Below, in pieces: positions 24,164 to 34,358 of a stretch of 64,000 bases of DNA. Under the pieces are notes generated by a model. The model searched no databases and was not told where the DNA came from. It saw only the letters and a list, made by a program, of their open reading frames with translations. The stretch comes from Durusdinium trenchii. Taxonomy: Eukaryota > Sar > Dinophyceae > Suessiales > Symbiodiniaceae. The stretch spans positions 984,576-1,048,575 of the forward strand of contig CAXAMN010003891.1 of the NCBI GenBank assembly GCA_963970005.1, read 5' to 3'. A program made the translations under genes and the position numbers. Each line of letters opens with the position of its first letter. Position 1 is the stretch's first letter.

Positions 24164-24250
24164 ATGGCCGCGGCCTTGCGTGTGATGCACTTGTCTGGGG
24201 AGCTGGTGGCACAGTTGAGCGCTAGCCAGCTGCTGGAGCTGCTCATCTGA
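24164..24250 (+). CDS. Start exon of a ubiquitin-like/ankyrin-repeat protein
   Basis: ATG at 24164 opens MAAALRVMHLSGELVAQLSA followed by SQLLELLI before a TGA at 24248. The pattern M-x(3)-L-x-V-x-x-LSGE-x-V-A is the first beta-hairpin of a ubiquitin-like fold, which in dinoflagellate ankyrin proteins, as I recall them, begins the protein. The exon must end before the TGA; the donor is not resolved. The next recognised piece, the end of the same domain, is at 26619. The middle of the ubiquitin-like domain was not found between them. Confidence 0.45.
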   Translation: MAAALRVMHLSGELVAQLSASQLLELLI

Positions 24251-24393
24251 GTCGTTCATCAGAATCTTCTTTTGTTTTCGAAATCACTTTTGGCATCAGA
24301 ATGCACCGTACTCCTCGGATGGGATAGGCTGGGTCACTTAGGTGGATATAGGTGGATCACATCCTACTGTAGCAAACTGTATGTGGCTAGCAG

Positions 24394-24493
24394 CTAGCAG
24401 GATCCCCGTACCTAGCAGGATCCTATGTGATTTCTGCGAACTTCAGAACTTTCACCTAGCAGGATCCCGTATACCGTATACCTAGCGCCATCC
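24394..24493. repeat. ACCTAGCAGGATCC repeat, 3-4 copies
   Basis: CTAGCAGGATCC occurs at 24394, 24411 and 24455, with a degenerate fourth copy (CCTAGCGCCATCC) at 24480, and an intervening palindrome (GTATACCGTATAC). Irregular spacing. No gene. Confidence 0.7.
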
Positions 24494-24532
24494 TTCGTAG
24501 CCAGGATTTTTCCCTGGTTTTCCTTAGTTACC

Positions 24533-24648
24533 ACACTCCCTGAAATCATAGGTGAGTGGAGTGAGTGAAGACCATTTGTTTGTAGAGGAACATGGTCATC
24601 CATTCAGGGCCATGGTCCCTGTAGCCAAGATTGATTTCAGGGAGTGTC
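24533..24648. repeat. Miniature inverted-repeat element, CACTCCCTGAAATCA ends
   Basis: The terminal arms ACACTCCCTGAAATCA (left) and TGATTTCAGGGAGTGT (right) are perfect 16-base complements around about 85 bases. A truncated relative lies at 17848-17916. This is a typical MITE-like layout, and no coding capacity is evident. Confidence 0.8.
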
Positions 24649-25706
24649 AGTTCAAACATCAAATAGCTTCTGAAGGCTCCGTGATAAGGCACGTCCGTCC
24701 GTACTGGCCTACCTCTTCGGCAGTGCAGAGTCCAGCCATTTTTGACGTGCGGGCACACTCTAAACCCTGGGAAACGATAGCCAACAACCCAACAAAAAAG
24801 CTCAAACGTCCTATCAAAACAGAGGTGAAATAGTCCAATTCTGCTTTCAAACTTGGATGTCATGTAGCTATACGGCTACACTTGGGTGAATCAGATGACC
24901 TACAGATCCCAACTTCACTGGATCACCTACGTCTTGGGTGGCCCGAACGTCACTGAGGCTAGGGTCAATGACCCACTTGAAGCGACACTTAGCTTCAACC
25001 CTGGACGTTCCTCGGATAAAGGCTGCCGTGGCACGGTTCGTATGCAACACATCATGGCGGGTTTGTGTGGAAAGTATATGCAAATGGTTAGACACCTGCT
25101 CTTCTTGGATGGCGGGTTGCTTCCATGTTCTTTGGAGTTGTTTACTATTTTGGAGGTATAGACTCTAGACGAATGATGTGGACCTGGATTGATTCAGCAC
25201 TTGCAAAAGATAAGGGAATCGGGAATCGTCAGTAAAACCCTGATTCTCCAAATCATAAACTCAGCAAGTTCCGGCTCACGACTAGACAGCCAGGTGAAAG
25301 CTAATGGTTTCCTGCAGATGTCCCCTTAAGCATCCTTAAGCCATTTTAAGCCAATTCATTAAATGATCACCGTATTCCCTTGGCACTTTTTGTGTCAGGC
25401 AGGACCTGTTTCTTGGGTCAGTCCGTGCCGCAAGCAAAGGCCTCCATGTACCAGCTGCAGCTTTTGTGCGAAGGCGGGTATTTGTTGCATTTCTGGCTTG
25501 CAATTTGCCTTCAGCCATTTTGGGGAAGCATACCTAGCATGGCTTCGAGCCAAACGGTTCTGAAATTGAATGCCACTGAACAAGGTGGGTACACCACTCA
25601 AACACCTTCAATGTAAGACAGGGTTGTCGAGAGATCCAGTTGCTACGTAGAACGTGGAGGGCTCGTGGTCGCACATTCTCCCCTGTTTCTTTCACTTGCC
25701 CATTGG

Positions 25707-25815
25707 GTCCAGGTACCTTCTGAGGATGGTCTTGGAGGTGAAAGTACTTCCTGAGAATGGTCGAACGGGGGGGTCAAAGGACATCCGATTCGGATGGTCC
25801 TGGACCCTTAGGGTT
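25707..25815. repeat. Diverged CCCTAGGG-family element
   Basis: GTCCAGGTACCTTCTGAGGA, GTACTTCCTGAGAATGGTC and GGACCCTTAGGG are shared blocks, with some duplicated. The ends are degraded. Confidence 0.5.
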
Positions 25816-26618
25816 GAGAACTCGAGAACCCTTGCTGTACCATGCTGAACCCTGGCATCCCATCCCACCCGCCAGACCTCTCCGCCTATAGTCCGCCCTT
25901 GCAGGCGAAGCCCTTCCGGAGGACCAGGACTTGACGGATTTCACGCAACTTGGGCAGACGAGCGGTGCATGGTTTTTCCTTCTTTGAGGCGGAAGATGTG
26001 AAGATATGAAGCATGGACGAGCTGCAGTGTACTGCAGTGTATCTGACGATATTTTGTGTGGGCAAGCGACCATAGAGAGGAAAAAGGCTCATTTTGTCAG
26101 TCCACAGTTTGAGTTGGCTAGCCCGGAATACAAGCTCGTTGGCTCCTGAGACCGTTTAAGACACAATTGGGTTATAGGTGAAAATTCAAGTGCCAATCTG
26201 TTTGTCCATGGGCGAATCTAGGACATCTATTCAATCGAGTTATTCTGGAGTCGCAGCAGTCTTAGAGTCAATCCCAGCAGAATCATTGGGCCCCGTATCA
26301 AGATAAGCTTGGTTTTCACTCTCAGTTTGTCCCACATCCACACCCAGGTAGGGACTGACCCCCCTGGGTACCCCAACATATCCCCAAACAGTTTCACCTC
26401 ATAGAGGCCAGGAGCCCTACTCCTACACTGAAATCTACGCTGCTCCAAGCTCCGATCCATCCAGATATAATCGAGATCTAATTGATACCGCTGGATTTCA
26501 CAAATCTCCAGAGGGTCTTGTGGATCCATCCCACTGACCCTCCAGACATCTTCTGATCTTCCACCTGCGCGTTTTGTAGCGCAGTAATTACCACCAGCGC
26601 TGCCAGCTCCATCTCCAG

Positions 26619-26741
26619 AGGCTTCCCTTGGAGCTGCTCCTCGTGGTCCAAGCCCTTCGTCCTCCAAGTCCGGACGAAGCCCTGCGCTTCTTCTCCTTCG
26701 TCGACGACGCCGCCGTGCTCGAGCTGCGGCGCTGCTTGCAG
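26619..26741 (+). CDS. Ubiquitin-like/ankyrin gene, second recognised exon
   Basis: An exact 123-base, phase-0 exon between CATCTCCAG and TTGCAG|GCGACC (GC donor). It reads RLPLELLLVVQALRPPSPDE and then ALRFFSFVDDAAVLELRRCLQ. LPLELLLVVQ fits the last strand of a ubiquitin-like domain (L-x-L-x-L-V-V). The following helix pair (A..DDAAVLELRRCL) fits the cap before the first ankyrin repeat. This gives the link from the start exon at 24164 to the ankyrin exons after 41.7 kb. The minus-strand frame over the same bases is long but of unnatural composition. Confidence 0.5.
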
Positions 26742-27719
26742 GCGACCCGGGGGGACCAGATAGCCGGTGGATGGGTGAGAAGCCACTGCATGGTGGGGCT
26801 GATGGTGGCTTGGTTCACCCCGCTTTGTGGGGTTTGGGAGGCTGGACTGGACTACATATTCAGCGACCTTGTGGTTGGCTGGCTCATGGAAAAATAGGGA
26901 CAAGCTGGCCGTTACCTGTTTGACACAGCCAGAGTCCTTGGGGGAAGTTGTTTGGTTGTGGTTGTGGTCTGCGGAAAGAAGGCCGGAACGTGCCTGCAAG
27001 AGCATGGGACCCCAAACACTGGGCGCCCAAGAGCCGCCCAGGTCAGGACTTGCCAGGTGAAAGAAGGGCGGTGAAGATCTATACAAGCAACCGCCACAAG
27101 CTGCAATGACTACTGTATTGTGAAGAGAGGAATTTATTTTCAGTGGGCTAAAAGCTGAAAATGCGATAGGCTCCCTTAAACGTGATAACATGTGATAACA
27201 ATACCCTAAGACTCCAAAGACTTCAGCAGTCCAGGTCTTCCATCAAAGACTTAAATCAAGATAGAAAGACTTAAATCCAGCATCACACATATGAGCATAT
27301 TTCACGGTTGTTTTCATGTGTTCCAAGCCACAGCCCAGCTCCAAGCAAGGCTTCAACACCCTTTTTTTTCCCGATGAATTGCTGCTATCACATCTTCAAG
27401 TGCTTCCGTACTCGCCGCAATGCCAACTGGTTCATCCTCACAAAGAGTTGGTCCACTCTCAAACAGTCGTAGGATAAAATATCCCAAAGTTACAAAATAA
27501 GCATCAAAACGTTAACGTTGTTTGTTCTAAGATTCCGGTGGGCATTCTTTGTCACAGTGAGGACCTTCAACTTTGTGACCTTCAATACAAATCCACTTCT
27601 GTGTAGAGGGCGGGCAAAATTGGAGATTCCTGTGCACTCCAAATCGTCGATGAATGCACCAATTAGGGTACAACGTTGCAACAAGATCACAAACATAAAA
27701 AGACAACGAGTACTAAAGA

Positions 27720-27870
27720 AAAACGGCCAAGGGTCTCTTCAACCACTGCATCCCGTCCTCATCTCCAAAGCAGTGAACAAATCTTGCATTCTTGCCGTAC
27801 CGGAGACCATCAAAGGCCACGTGCAAGAGCATCTCAGCACACCAGTGACCAAAAAGGACAGGGAAGGAAC
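27720..27870 (-). CDS. Minus-strand family: C-terminal segment
   Basis: The frame reads CAEMLLHVAFDGLRYGKNAR then FVHCFGDEDGMQWLKRPLA. The CFGDED core followed by K-x-L is the C-terminal signature I associate with this repeated family. It is probably the last or next-to-last coding exon; the stop after AVFL is in frame at the 3' side. Confidence 0.45.
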
Positions 27871-28114
27871 AATGCAGATCAAATCCCCAGCTTGAAAATT
27901 AATACGTACTACTTCTGAAAGGTTCCAGGATATTGAAAACATGTCAGGCCAAGGGGCGTGTAGCTTTGGTCTCAGTCGGAATTGATCTTTTGATTGCCTG
28001 CGTAAGGTTGAGGGTTGTGGGGAAATTGCTTCAAACTTGGTTTTAAACCATTAAAACACTTTTTTGTGCCATTATTGCAATGGAGGTCTTCCCAAACCTT
28101 TACTACACTACTAG

Positions 28115-28300
28115 CTGAGGCATTGTTGGAACAATTTGGATTCCATGTCCCACCTAGCTGAAAGTCGAGCCAATGCCAAGTACCGGCGAACGAACTTCAG
28201 AATGCTGTCATGATATTGCCGCCGCTCATTGATATCAGAAATGTATCGGTCCATTCGTTCCTGCAAACCATAGAATCGGGCCAGCGATGTCCTTAGGATT
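28115..28300 (-). CDS. Minus-strand family: exon with RMDRY / ERRQYHDSIL
   Basis: Reads SLARFYGLQERMDRYISDIN, then ERRQYHDSILKFVRRYLALA and RLSARWDMESKLFQQC without a stop. Strongly protein-like, with helical, mixed-charge composition. It follows the KAYNGRVVTEWL exon in coding order. Confidence 0.5.
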
Positions 28301-28419
28301 GCCAGATAGTAGGCTTACGTTTTATAAACAGAGATTTGATCAACATCGCCATCCAAAGCTTTAACGAAAATAAAACAACTACCAAAACAGTTCAAAACAA
28401 AGCAAAGTTTCATGCACGA

Positions 28420-28570
28420 GCAAAGTAGGGATATTTCACCGTCAGCATCATTGAACTCGTTGGGACGGGAAAGAGCCTCACACAAGCACGAGTTCAGCCA
28501 TTCAGTCACCACTCGACCATTGTAGGCCTTCGTCGTGAACAGCACATACCCGTTCTTTTTGTGGACCTTG
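28420..28570 (-). CDS. Minus-strand family: exon with KAYNGRVVTEWL
   Basis: Reads KNGYVLFTTKAYNGRVVTEW, then LNSCLCEALSRPNEFNDADG and EISLLCSCM. The FTTKAYNGR-x-(V/I)-EWL block is a hallmark I recall from the dinoflagellate repeat family. The function of the block is not known to me. Confidence 0.5.
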
Positions 28571-28729
28571 ACTGTGAACAAATATATAGACCAAGAGCTG
28601 AGGATTGTAGATAAGGCAGCATGTCGTGGATTGAAAGATTGATATGAGTTCATCAGATAGGAAAGGTTTTATCCTACTGTGATAGTTGTTCAGTTCGAGC
28701 AAAACAACATATGAGCAAAACATGTTGCA

Positions 28730-28895
28730 GCGTTGCTCAGTCACCATCCAAGTTTTGAACGGAGGTTGCGAACAAACAATGCGATGCCTCTTGAGGAAGG
28801 CCTTGAAGTGATCGTAGGCCAGATCAAACTTGTCCTGCTCACTGTCAGCAGCGCCAGCTCCAAAATAGTTGATGCGCTGAAGGCAAACCCTGGAA
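28730..28895 (-). CDS. Minus-strand family: exon with HFKAFLKRHRIVCSQ
   Basis: Reads VCLQRINYFGAGAADSEQDK, then FDLAYDHFKAFLKRHRIVCS and QPPFKTWMV. It is followed in coding order by the KAYNGR exon. Natural composition; alternative frames contain stops. Confidence 0.5.
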
Positions 28896-28984
28896 GAGAC
28901 AAGACAAGAATGGGGAAATTGGAACTATACATGGTACCTAGTATTTAAAAGCCTATGCCAGTAACACCCCCAAAAGTTCAACAG

Positions 28985-29085
28985 GTCTCAACAAATTTTC
29001 TCCGAGGTTCATGGAAGCTCCATTGCAATCGTATCCCACGCCCAAATTGACCGTGTGCATTGTGCATATCTGAAGGCAGGCAGGG
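28985..29085 (-). CDS. Minus-strand family: exon with MHTVNLGVGYDCNGASM
   Basis: Reads ACLQICTMHTVNLGVGYDCN then GASMNLG. The HTVNLG...NGA block follows the long exon at 29252 in coding order, as I recall for the family. The other open frame over these bases is a shadow. Confidence 0.45.
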
Positions 29086-29251
29086 TGGAACCCCTTGACC
29101 AACAGTAAAGGACCTCAACGACACCCTGCCAATAAAAAAACGCTCTCAAATCTACTTCCCCAGAGAGCTTGGTGGATTGTTTCAAACCGACAATGCAAAA
29201 GTATGTTGTACGCAAATCAAAAACTTTAGCAACCATTGTCCCTAGATTGGA

Positions 29252-29941
29252 TCAGCCACATGGTCGGGATCGATGGCCCAACTGCTTGATAATGAAGTCG
29301 ACCAAAGTGTGCTCTCGCCAGTTTCCGTTGGTATTGTAGTATACTTCGTCCTCATTCCTTGTGGCGTATTTTTTGCAGTCGCACCTGAAGCAAGTATCAT
29401 TTGCTCGGTTCCACGCGCTTTTGAACTGCCATAATAGTTTGTGCCAAAGCCAGTCTCCACGGTACTCAGTACAGGTGAACTTTGCCCCATTTGCCAAGTG
29501 GCATCTCCTTTCAACATCGTAGCCATGGAAGAGTTGGTTCAAAGAAAACGCGATCCTTTCCATGATTGTGTCCATAGTCAGGCAACCGTAGAGCTTGGAT
29601 TCCTCAATGGAGCAAATACACCAGCGGCTATTTCGGGTTTCTGCACGCCACAATGGAAATGATAGGAAGATTCCCACCAGCTTCTGCCCTCCATAACAAC
29701 GCGCAGAGTCCCCATACAGCGCTACAGGAATATGGGAATCAGACGCTGGTGATTGCAAAGCCCACTCTTCTCGCTCAAGTACACGATGGATGTACCAGAA
29801 TCGGCTGACAACACCCTGGGGAATATTCACTCCACCCTTTGTAAACAAGTAATCCACCAAAATATGAGGGTCAATCATGGGCAGCTGAATGTCCTGGAAC
29901 TTTGGCTTGCCCTTCTCCACTTTGATTCGAACTGGTAGCAT
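29252..29941 (-). CDS. Minus-strand family: long conserved exon (229 residues)
   Basis: The longest intact exon of the locus. Segments include LPMIDPHILVDYLFTKGGVN, PVALYGDSARCYGGQKLVGI, SIEESKLYGCLTMDTIMERI, and a Cys-rich end with RANDTCFRCDCKKYA. The GDSAR...(E/Q)KLVGIFL...PLWR arrangement matches, from memory, a protein family repeated many times in Symbiodiniaceae genomes. The biochemical role is unknown to me. CxxxxCxxCDC near residue 185 could bind a metal. The start at 29941 is simply the first Met after the upstream border. Confidence 0.6.
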   Translation of the reverse strand: MLPVRIKVEKGKPKFQDIQLPMIDPHILVDYLFTKGGVNIPQGVVSRFWYIHRVLEREEWALQSPASDSHIPVALYGDSARCYGGQKLVGIFLSFPLWRAETRNSRWCICSIEESKLYGCLTMDTIMERIAFSLNQLFHGYDVERRCHLANGAKFTCTEYRGDWLWHKLLWQFKSAWNRANDTCFRCDCKKYATRNEDEVYYNTNGNWREHTLVDFIIKQLGHRSRPCG

Positions 29942-29999
29942 TTTGACAGCCTAAGCGGCAAGTGTTTGGAGGCAAAAAGGGGGCCTTTCCCAGACTAAG

Positions 30000-31010
30000 A
30001 TTCAGGGACCATCCATCTATTTTCAGAAGATTGGTTGAAAGCTGCAATGCTCAAACAAGTGTCCAATTTCACGGAAGCAGCGCGGAAGAAATCTCGGGAC
30101 TCATTGCCAGGGCGATAGCTTCCCATTCGCAAGCTTGCAGGATTGCATATACCCCCACAATCCTGAGCAGTGTTAGGGTGGTTCAATAATCCATCGATTG
30201 ATCACTTTATAAAATATACCTTAAATCGATGCTCGAAAAATCGGCACGTGTACACCCTGGCCGCCATGGTTGCAACTGGGAAACCTTCACGTGCGAGCGT
30301 GCGCGGTCTACGGACTTCTTGAGGCTGCTGGCCTAAGGGATTGGGGTCAGGGAGGAGTATCAATCTGGGCCATGATATAGCAGATTAGCTGCGTAACAAG
30401 CCATAATAAAAACTAGACCAATGCATTGAGTCACTCCACTCTGGACATCATCCACAAGTTGATGAAAAAAAGGGCTCATCGGAATCTACTTGGCGACATC
30501 GCGTGTGACCTGCGTGGGAGGCATCAAATCGATGGCTGGGAGGTTGCGTCTTTGACGCTGCAAAGAATTGAATCCATGAAATCCGAGACATTCCGACGCA
30601 TACCAAGAACGATTGACACCATGATAGTCACAACATCAATCCCTGAAGAATCACTGGTTTTGTCCTCCAGCCCAGTGATGGTATCAAAAGAGCCAGGGCC
30701 ACCCAAGCAAAACCAGGATTCTTGACTCCACACAGTGGTTGAAAAATCAATCTAGGAATGATCGCGTGAACGATTGCTTGGGCACTAAGCCCTGGGTGTG
30801 CAAAATCAAAACTCCTTTCTTTGGAAAATCCGGTATGTACCCCAATGCGAGTCGAAGCAACAGCTTGGTAATTTGTCGATATATCAATGATGCTAAACGA
30901 TTGAACACACAATGCAAGTATTTGTTGATGCTTCACACCAAGTTCAGTGAGCACGCAAGGGTACGCTGAACGGCATCAGCTCTGACACATAGAAAGTCAT
31001 CCCTCAAACT
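30000..31010 (-). other. Probable intron(s) of the minus-strand locus
   Basis: About 1 kb between the long conserved exon and the coiled-coil exons. Minus-strand frames are open here (for example 30628-30954), but no reading has convincing composition or recognisable motifs. Nothing is seen on the plus strand. Confidence 0.4.
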
Positions 31011-31305
31011 TCACACTTTCAGGTTGTTTAGGAATTGTTTGTACATCTCAAGGGCGTCCTCCCCCTTGGACTTCAGCTTGTTCACGTGGGATTCCTGCGG
31101 GAAGATTTCTGCGTGATGAAAAGATAGGTTGGCTCCGAAATCTGGAGTTGACTTGTTCATGGTGTCGTTATGTAGATTGACCTGGTTGCGGGGCCTCGTA
31201 GTTGTCAATGCCTTTCTGCAACTCATCGCGGATCGTTTGGAGTTTCTTCCGTTGCTTCTCCAAGTTCGTTTTCACAATGTTCTGCATATCAGCGGGCCTC
31301 AGTAC
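31011..31305 (-). CDS. Minus-strand family: helical exons with LEKQRKKLQTIRDELQKGID
   Basis: Two adjoining pieces. The first reads RVLRPADMQNIVKTNLEKQR, then KKLQTIRDELQKGIDNYEAP. The second, in another frame, reads AEIFPQESHVNKLKSKGEDA then LEMYKQFLNNLKV before a stop. Both are helical, and a short intron or frame change joins them near 31180-31130. Confidence 0.45.
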
Positions 31306-31379
31306 TCTAGGATGGAGCCAGCTATACTGATTATACATGTCTGGTTGCGATTGAATGGTTCTCCAGATCCCTGGGCCCT

Positions 31380-31510
31380 GGGTACTACATCATGAACCAG
31401 TGGCCTGATGGCATACGCATCCATCCAAGGTACAGCTTGTTGGCACGATCATCCCTGGCTCTGATGTCGGCGATCCTCGATGTCAGCGAACTCGCGACCT
31501 GGTCAGGATG
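31380..31510 (-). CDS. Minus-strand family: exon with RIADIRARDDRANKLYLGW
   Basis: Reads QVASSLTSRIADIRARDDRA then NKLYLGWMRMPSGHWFM. The RIADIRARDDRAN block is very characteristic and natural in composition. It follows the Lys/Glu-rich exon in coding order. Confidence 0.5.
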
Positions 31511-31525
31511 AATTGAGATCAAGAG

Positions 31526-31972
31526 TTAGTTATTCGGGGACAATGTTGAAAGAATAAGCTGACGATAAAGCAATTGCTGTGTACATGCTCTCTTTGAGGC
31601 CTTGCGCGCTGAACTAACTTTGTCGTTGTACTCCTTTCTCTTTTGCTTTTCCTCTTCACGTTGCTTCTCTCGCTGTTTTCTCTTTTCTTCCGCGTCAGCC
31701 TCTTTCCTTTCTCGCTCCTTCTTTTGATCTTCTGTCTCAGTCTTCTTCTTTTTGAGGTTCTTCTTGCTCTTGCCTTTGGCTTTCTTGTCTTTGCTCTTGT
31801 CTTTCTTACTCTTCTCTCCCTTCTTATCTTCTTTCTTCTCTTCCTGCCCGGGTTGCATATCGAATACATTGTTACTTGCAGGCGCCGCTAATTGAAACGT
31901 GTTTGGGTCAGAAGTTCTCAAGTTTACAATCAAATATGTAACACCAATCCTTCGCTGAGACAGACTCTTCAC
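31526..31972 (-). CDS. Minus-strand family: Lys/Glu-rich coiled-coil exon
   Basis: From FDMQPGQEEKKEDKKGEKSK through long K/E/R runs to KEYNDKVSSARKASKRACTQ. A highly charged helix or disordered linker, probably nuclear judging by its Lys runs. Its reverse complement gives a false Leu/Phe-rich membrane-like frame on the plus strand. Confidence 0.5.
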   Translation of the reverse strand: MKSLSQRRIGVTYLIVNLRTSDPNTFQLAAPASNNVFDMQPGQEEKKEDKKGEKSKKDKSKDKKAKGKSKKNLKKKKTETEDQKKERERKEADAEEKRKQREKQREEEKQKRKEYNDKVSSARKASKRACTQQLLYRQLILSTLSPNN

Positions 31973-32149
31973 TCTCAGAGGTAGAAGAAGTTGACCTGGC
32001 CCTCTTCTTTTTGTGTTTGCGATGTTTGCGCTTCACTTCACTGCTGCCACTGCTGCCATCCCTGGCATCATACCTCGTGTCCAGCAGGGTGCAGTCAGTG
32101 CTGACTTCTGATTCGCTGTCCCACACCAAGTACAGTGTGAGTGCCTCGG

Positions 32150-32480
32150 CACGATCAAAGCACATATCATTGACATGTGACGTGTTTTGTTGTATGATTA
32201 AATTGCTGCAGGTTGAAAGCTTGCTCCAAGTTACCTCACAATCCGGGGCGTCCGGGTGTGGCTTGATATGGTCACGGGCTAGGATTGCGCTCGATCGCTT
32301 TGCTTCCACAATTTGATCAGCTATTGCAGGATCACCATATTTCTCACATATTTGGCGGTATGTCATCCACCTGCGTGCGCCAACCCGTTCATGCTTGTGG
32401 CTCCTGGTAAGAGATATCGCATAGGTGCTGTTTGCCCATTTCTCGTTGCTTGCCAGCCATTCCTCCCACAGGATTGCCAT
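32150..32480 (-). CDS. Minus-strand family: exon starting MAILWEEWLASNEKW
   Basis: Reads MAILWEEWLASNEKWANSTY, then HERVGARRWMTYRQICEKYG and IVEAKRSSAILARDHIKPHP DAP. The W..W..S...W pattern, GARRWMT and the closing K-P-H-P-D-x-P block match my memory of the dinoflagellate repeat family. Farther downstream the frame becomes Ser/Lys-rich (KRKHRKHKKKRARSTSSTSE), probably still coding. Confidence 0.55.
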
Positions 32481-32811
32481 GGTCTCCTCGCCTAAGCTCT
32501 GACTCTAGTAGCAGTTGTTGGGTTAAAAGTGCAGTGTGTTGTTCAAGTTCGTTCAACTGCTACCAAGCTGCATGAACGTTTTCTGTGGTACTGGTCTCTG
32601 ATCTCTGCGGGTGTTTTCGGACCTAGGAGCAGCAAATTGGACAGTTGGAAACTATGGTTGCTGTGAGACATTGTCCCATCAATAGTGTTCATTGAAATGC
32701 TTGCCACAATGAGGCACCAACTCTTCAGAGACCTGTAAAACCTTTCCTTTCTAGTTTTATATGCCCTTCGTTTCTGTGCAGCCTCCTCAATGTTTGCCGT
32801 GTTTGCTCTGC

Positions 32812-33447
32812 TCATTGCTGCTGCCGGATCCTTGTGTTCTTCTTGTTCACTTGGAACTTCCTCTTCCTCATCATCGTCCTCCTTTTTCCTGCATTTGCTG
32901 CTCTTTTTTGGACCGGCCTTTGCCGTTGCTGGGCTCGCACGGGAATTTGTCTTGGCCTTTTTTTTCTGCTTGGCTCAAGGCCTCTTGATCTTTCTTTTTT
33001 TTCTCTTCTTTCTTTTGTTCTGCTGCTTGTTTCTTTGCCTCTGCTGCTGCTTGTTTCTTCTGTTGTTTCTTTTGTTCTTTGTTTTTTTTTCTTTTCAACC
33101 TTCTTTGATGCTTTCAGATGTTCTGGTTTCTCCCCTTCATCTTCCAGGTCGGGGGTGATTGGATCTTGTGGTGGTTTCATGGATGGACGCTTCATGACAG
33201 CAGGTTCCTCGGAGTGCTCATCTCCGTCGCTGTTGTCAGGTGCGCTTCCAGGTTCGCCTTCTTCTGCTGGCTGTGTTTGTGATTCTGCAACCTCAATGAC
33301 ACTACTATCCTTCGTTTGTTCCTCCTCCTTCTCCTTCTCCTGTTCGGGGCTAACTACCACGGTGTCTGTAAAGCTGTCGTTGCCGAGGTTGCGGATATGG
33401 GCTTCTAAAGCTTTGTTGGGGTGCTGAAGTCCTGGTGAGGCATTCAA
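32812..33447 (-). CDS. Minus-strand family: acidic then Lys-rich segment, frame broken
   Basis: Starts with Pro/Glu/Ser-rich sequence (QPAEEGEPGSAPDNSDGDEH, KRPSMKPPQDPITPDLEDEG), then K/E-rich sequence. Near 33090, at a poly-T/A run, the better frame changes to one reading KKQAAAEAKKQAAEQKKEEK and FPCEPSNGKGRSKKEQQMQE. Near 32880 it changes again to EEEEVPSEQEEHKDPAAAMS, which runs on to about 32760. Disordered charged linker. The frame switches at homopolymers point to indels. Confidence 0.45.
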   Translation of the reverse strand: MNASPGLQHPNKALEAHIRNLGNDSFTDTVVVSPEQEKEKEEEQTKDSSVIEVAESQTQPAEEGEPGSAPDNSDGDEHSEEPAVMKRPSMKPPQDPITPDLEDEGEKPEHLKASKKVEKKKKQRTKETTEETSSSRGKETSSRTKERREKKERSRGLEPSRKKRPRQIPVRAQQRQRPVQKRAANAGKRRTMMRKRKFQVNKKNTRIRQQQ

Positions 33448-33839
33448 ACTGAAACAATGATAGCGGTGCGGTTTATAGTGATCTATATAAACTCAGCAAA
33501 TTAAATCTGAAGTCCACACTCCAGGTTCAGCTAAGGTGAAACATTCAATCCATGATGTAGTTTACAGTCCTGACCCGTCGTCTCCTCCGGCAGAAGTAGC
33601 CGAAGTCATATTGCTTGACCTGGGCCGGGTGAGAAGCTTCCTCATAATCAGAACGGGTAACGTTTCCCTAGAACGCCGCAATCCAAGTAACAATTTGGAC
33701 AATGGAAGTAAACATTTTCCTTCGACGTGTGATGAACATTCAGGACTGATTATATCCCTGGCAAACTTCACTGGTGGGCTATCCTACCTCTGGATGGACA
33801 GAAGCTTGGATCAGAGTGGTGTTCTGAAGAAAATGACAC

Positions 33840-34050
33840 ATTCCTCCTAAACTGAGACTTAGGCTTTGGGTCGTCGGCGTCGGCTTTCCGTTCTTTCAAT
33901 CGGTTTGCTTTTTCTTTTCTTTCCTGATAGTTGGCGATGGCATCTTCTGTGAATGCCTCATGGTTCGTGTAGCCTGGAATGTATGTATCCGAACTCAACG
34001 TGCTGGTAGATCGCTTATCTCTCAGATCTGTCCTTGCCTTTGCTTTGGCC
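33840..34050 (-). CDS. Minus-strand family: exon with GYTNHEAFTEDAIANYQERK
   Basis: Reads AKARTDLRDKRSTSTLSSDT, then YIPGYTNHEAFTEDAIANYQ and ERKEKANRLKERKADADDPK. A clear protein-like helical exon with a basic end. Confidence 0.5.
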
Positions 34051-34303
34051 AAAAAAATCAGCAGCCATGGCTGACATGATCCACCAGGGTGCCCCCCCTC
34101 CAAAAGAGGACAATGGTCCGGTATATAACTAAATAGTTGCACAAGTATCGGACAACATAGTTCACATCGATTGCAAAACCCTTCCTGCAGGTTTGAGCAA
34201 CAGGTCAGGAGGATGGTGATTGCTAGACCTTCAAACCAGACATTGAAAGGTCAAAGCAATTTTTGTGGTGGGTTTGGGGGGGGGGTCTGTCCACGCTTTT
34301 TTT

Positions 34304-34358
34304 AAGTCGTTCCACGACTATTTCAAGTCGTTCCACGACTATTTCAAGTCGTTCCACG
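34304..34358. repeat. 21-base tandem repeat, 2.6 copies
   Basis: Unit AAGTCGTTCCACGACTATTT plus C, head to tail, followed by related CCACG words (GTCCACGCC, GTCCACGG). Each unit contains the near-palindrome GTCGTTCCACGAC. Same unit length as the array at 6191 but a different sequence. Probably intronic. Confidence 0.85.

Noticed and set aside
25880-25980. Minus-strand ARLPKLREIRQVLVLRKGF as the missing middle of the ubiquitin-like domain
   Set aside because: It resembles that part of the domain only loosely and is on the wrong strand for the plus-strand gene.
26478-27191. 237-codon minus-strand frame
   Set aside because: Composition is patchy (His/Pro/Ser-rich) with no motif, and it overlaps a better plus-strand exon with good splice borders.
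31643-31891. Leu/Phe-rich plus-strand frame resembling a membrane protein
   Set aside because: It is the antisense of the Lys/Glu-rich minus-strand exon; AAG/GAA codons read backwards give Leu/Phe.
32834-33427. 197-codon hydrophobic plus-strand frame
   Set aside because: Same cause: antisense of the charged minus-strand segment at 32812-33447.
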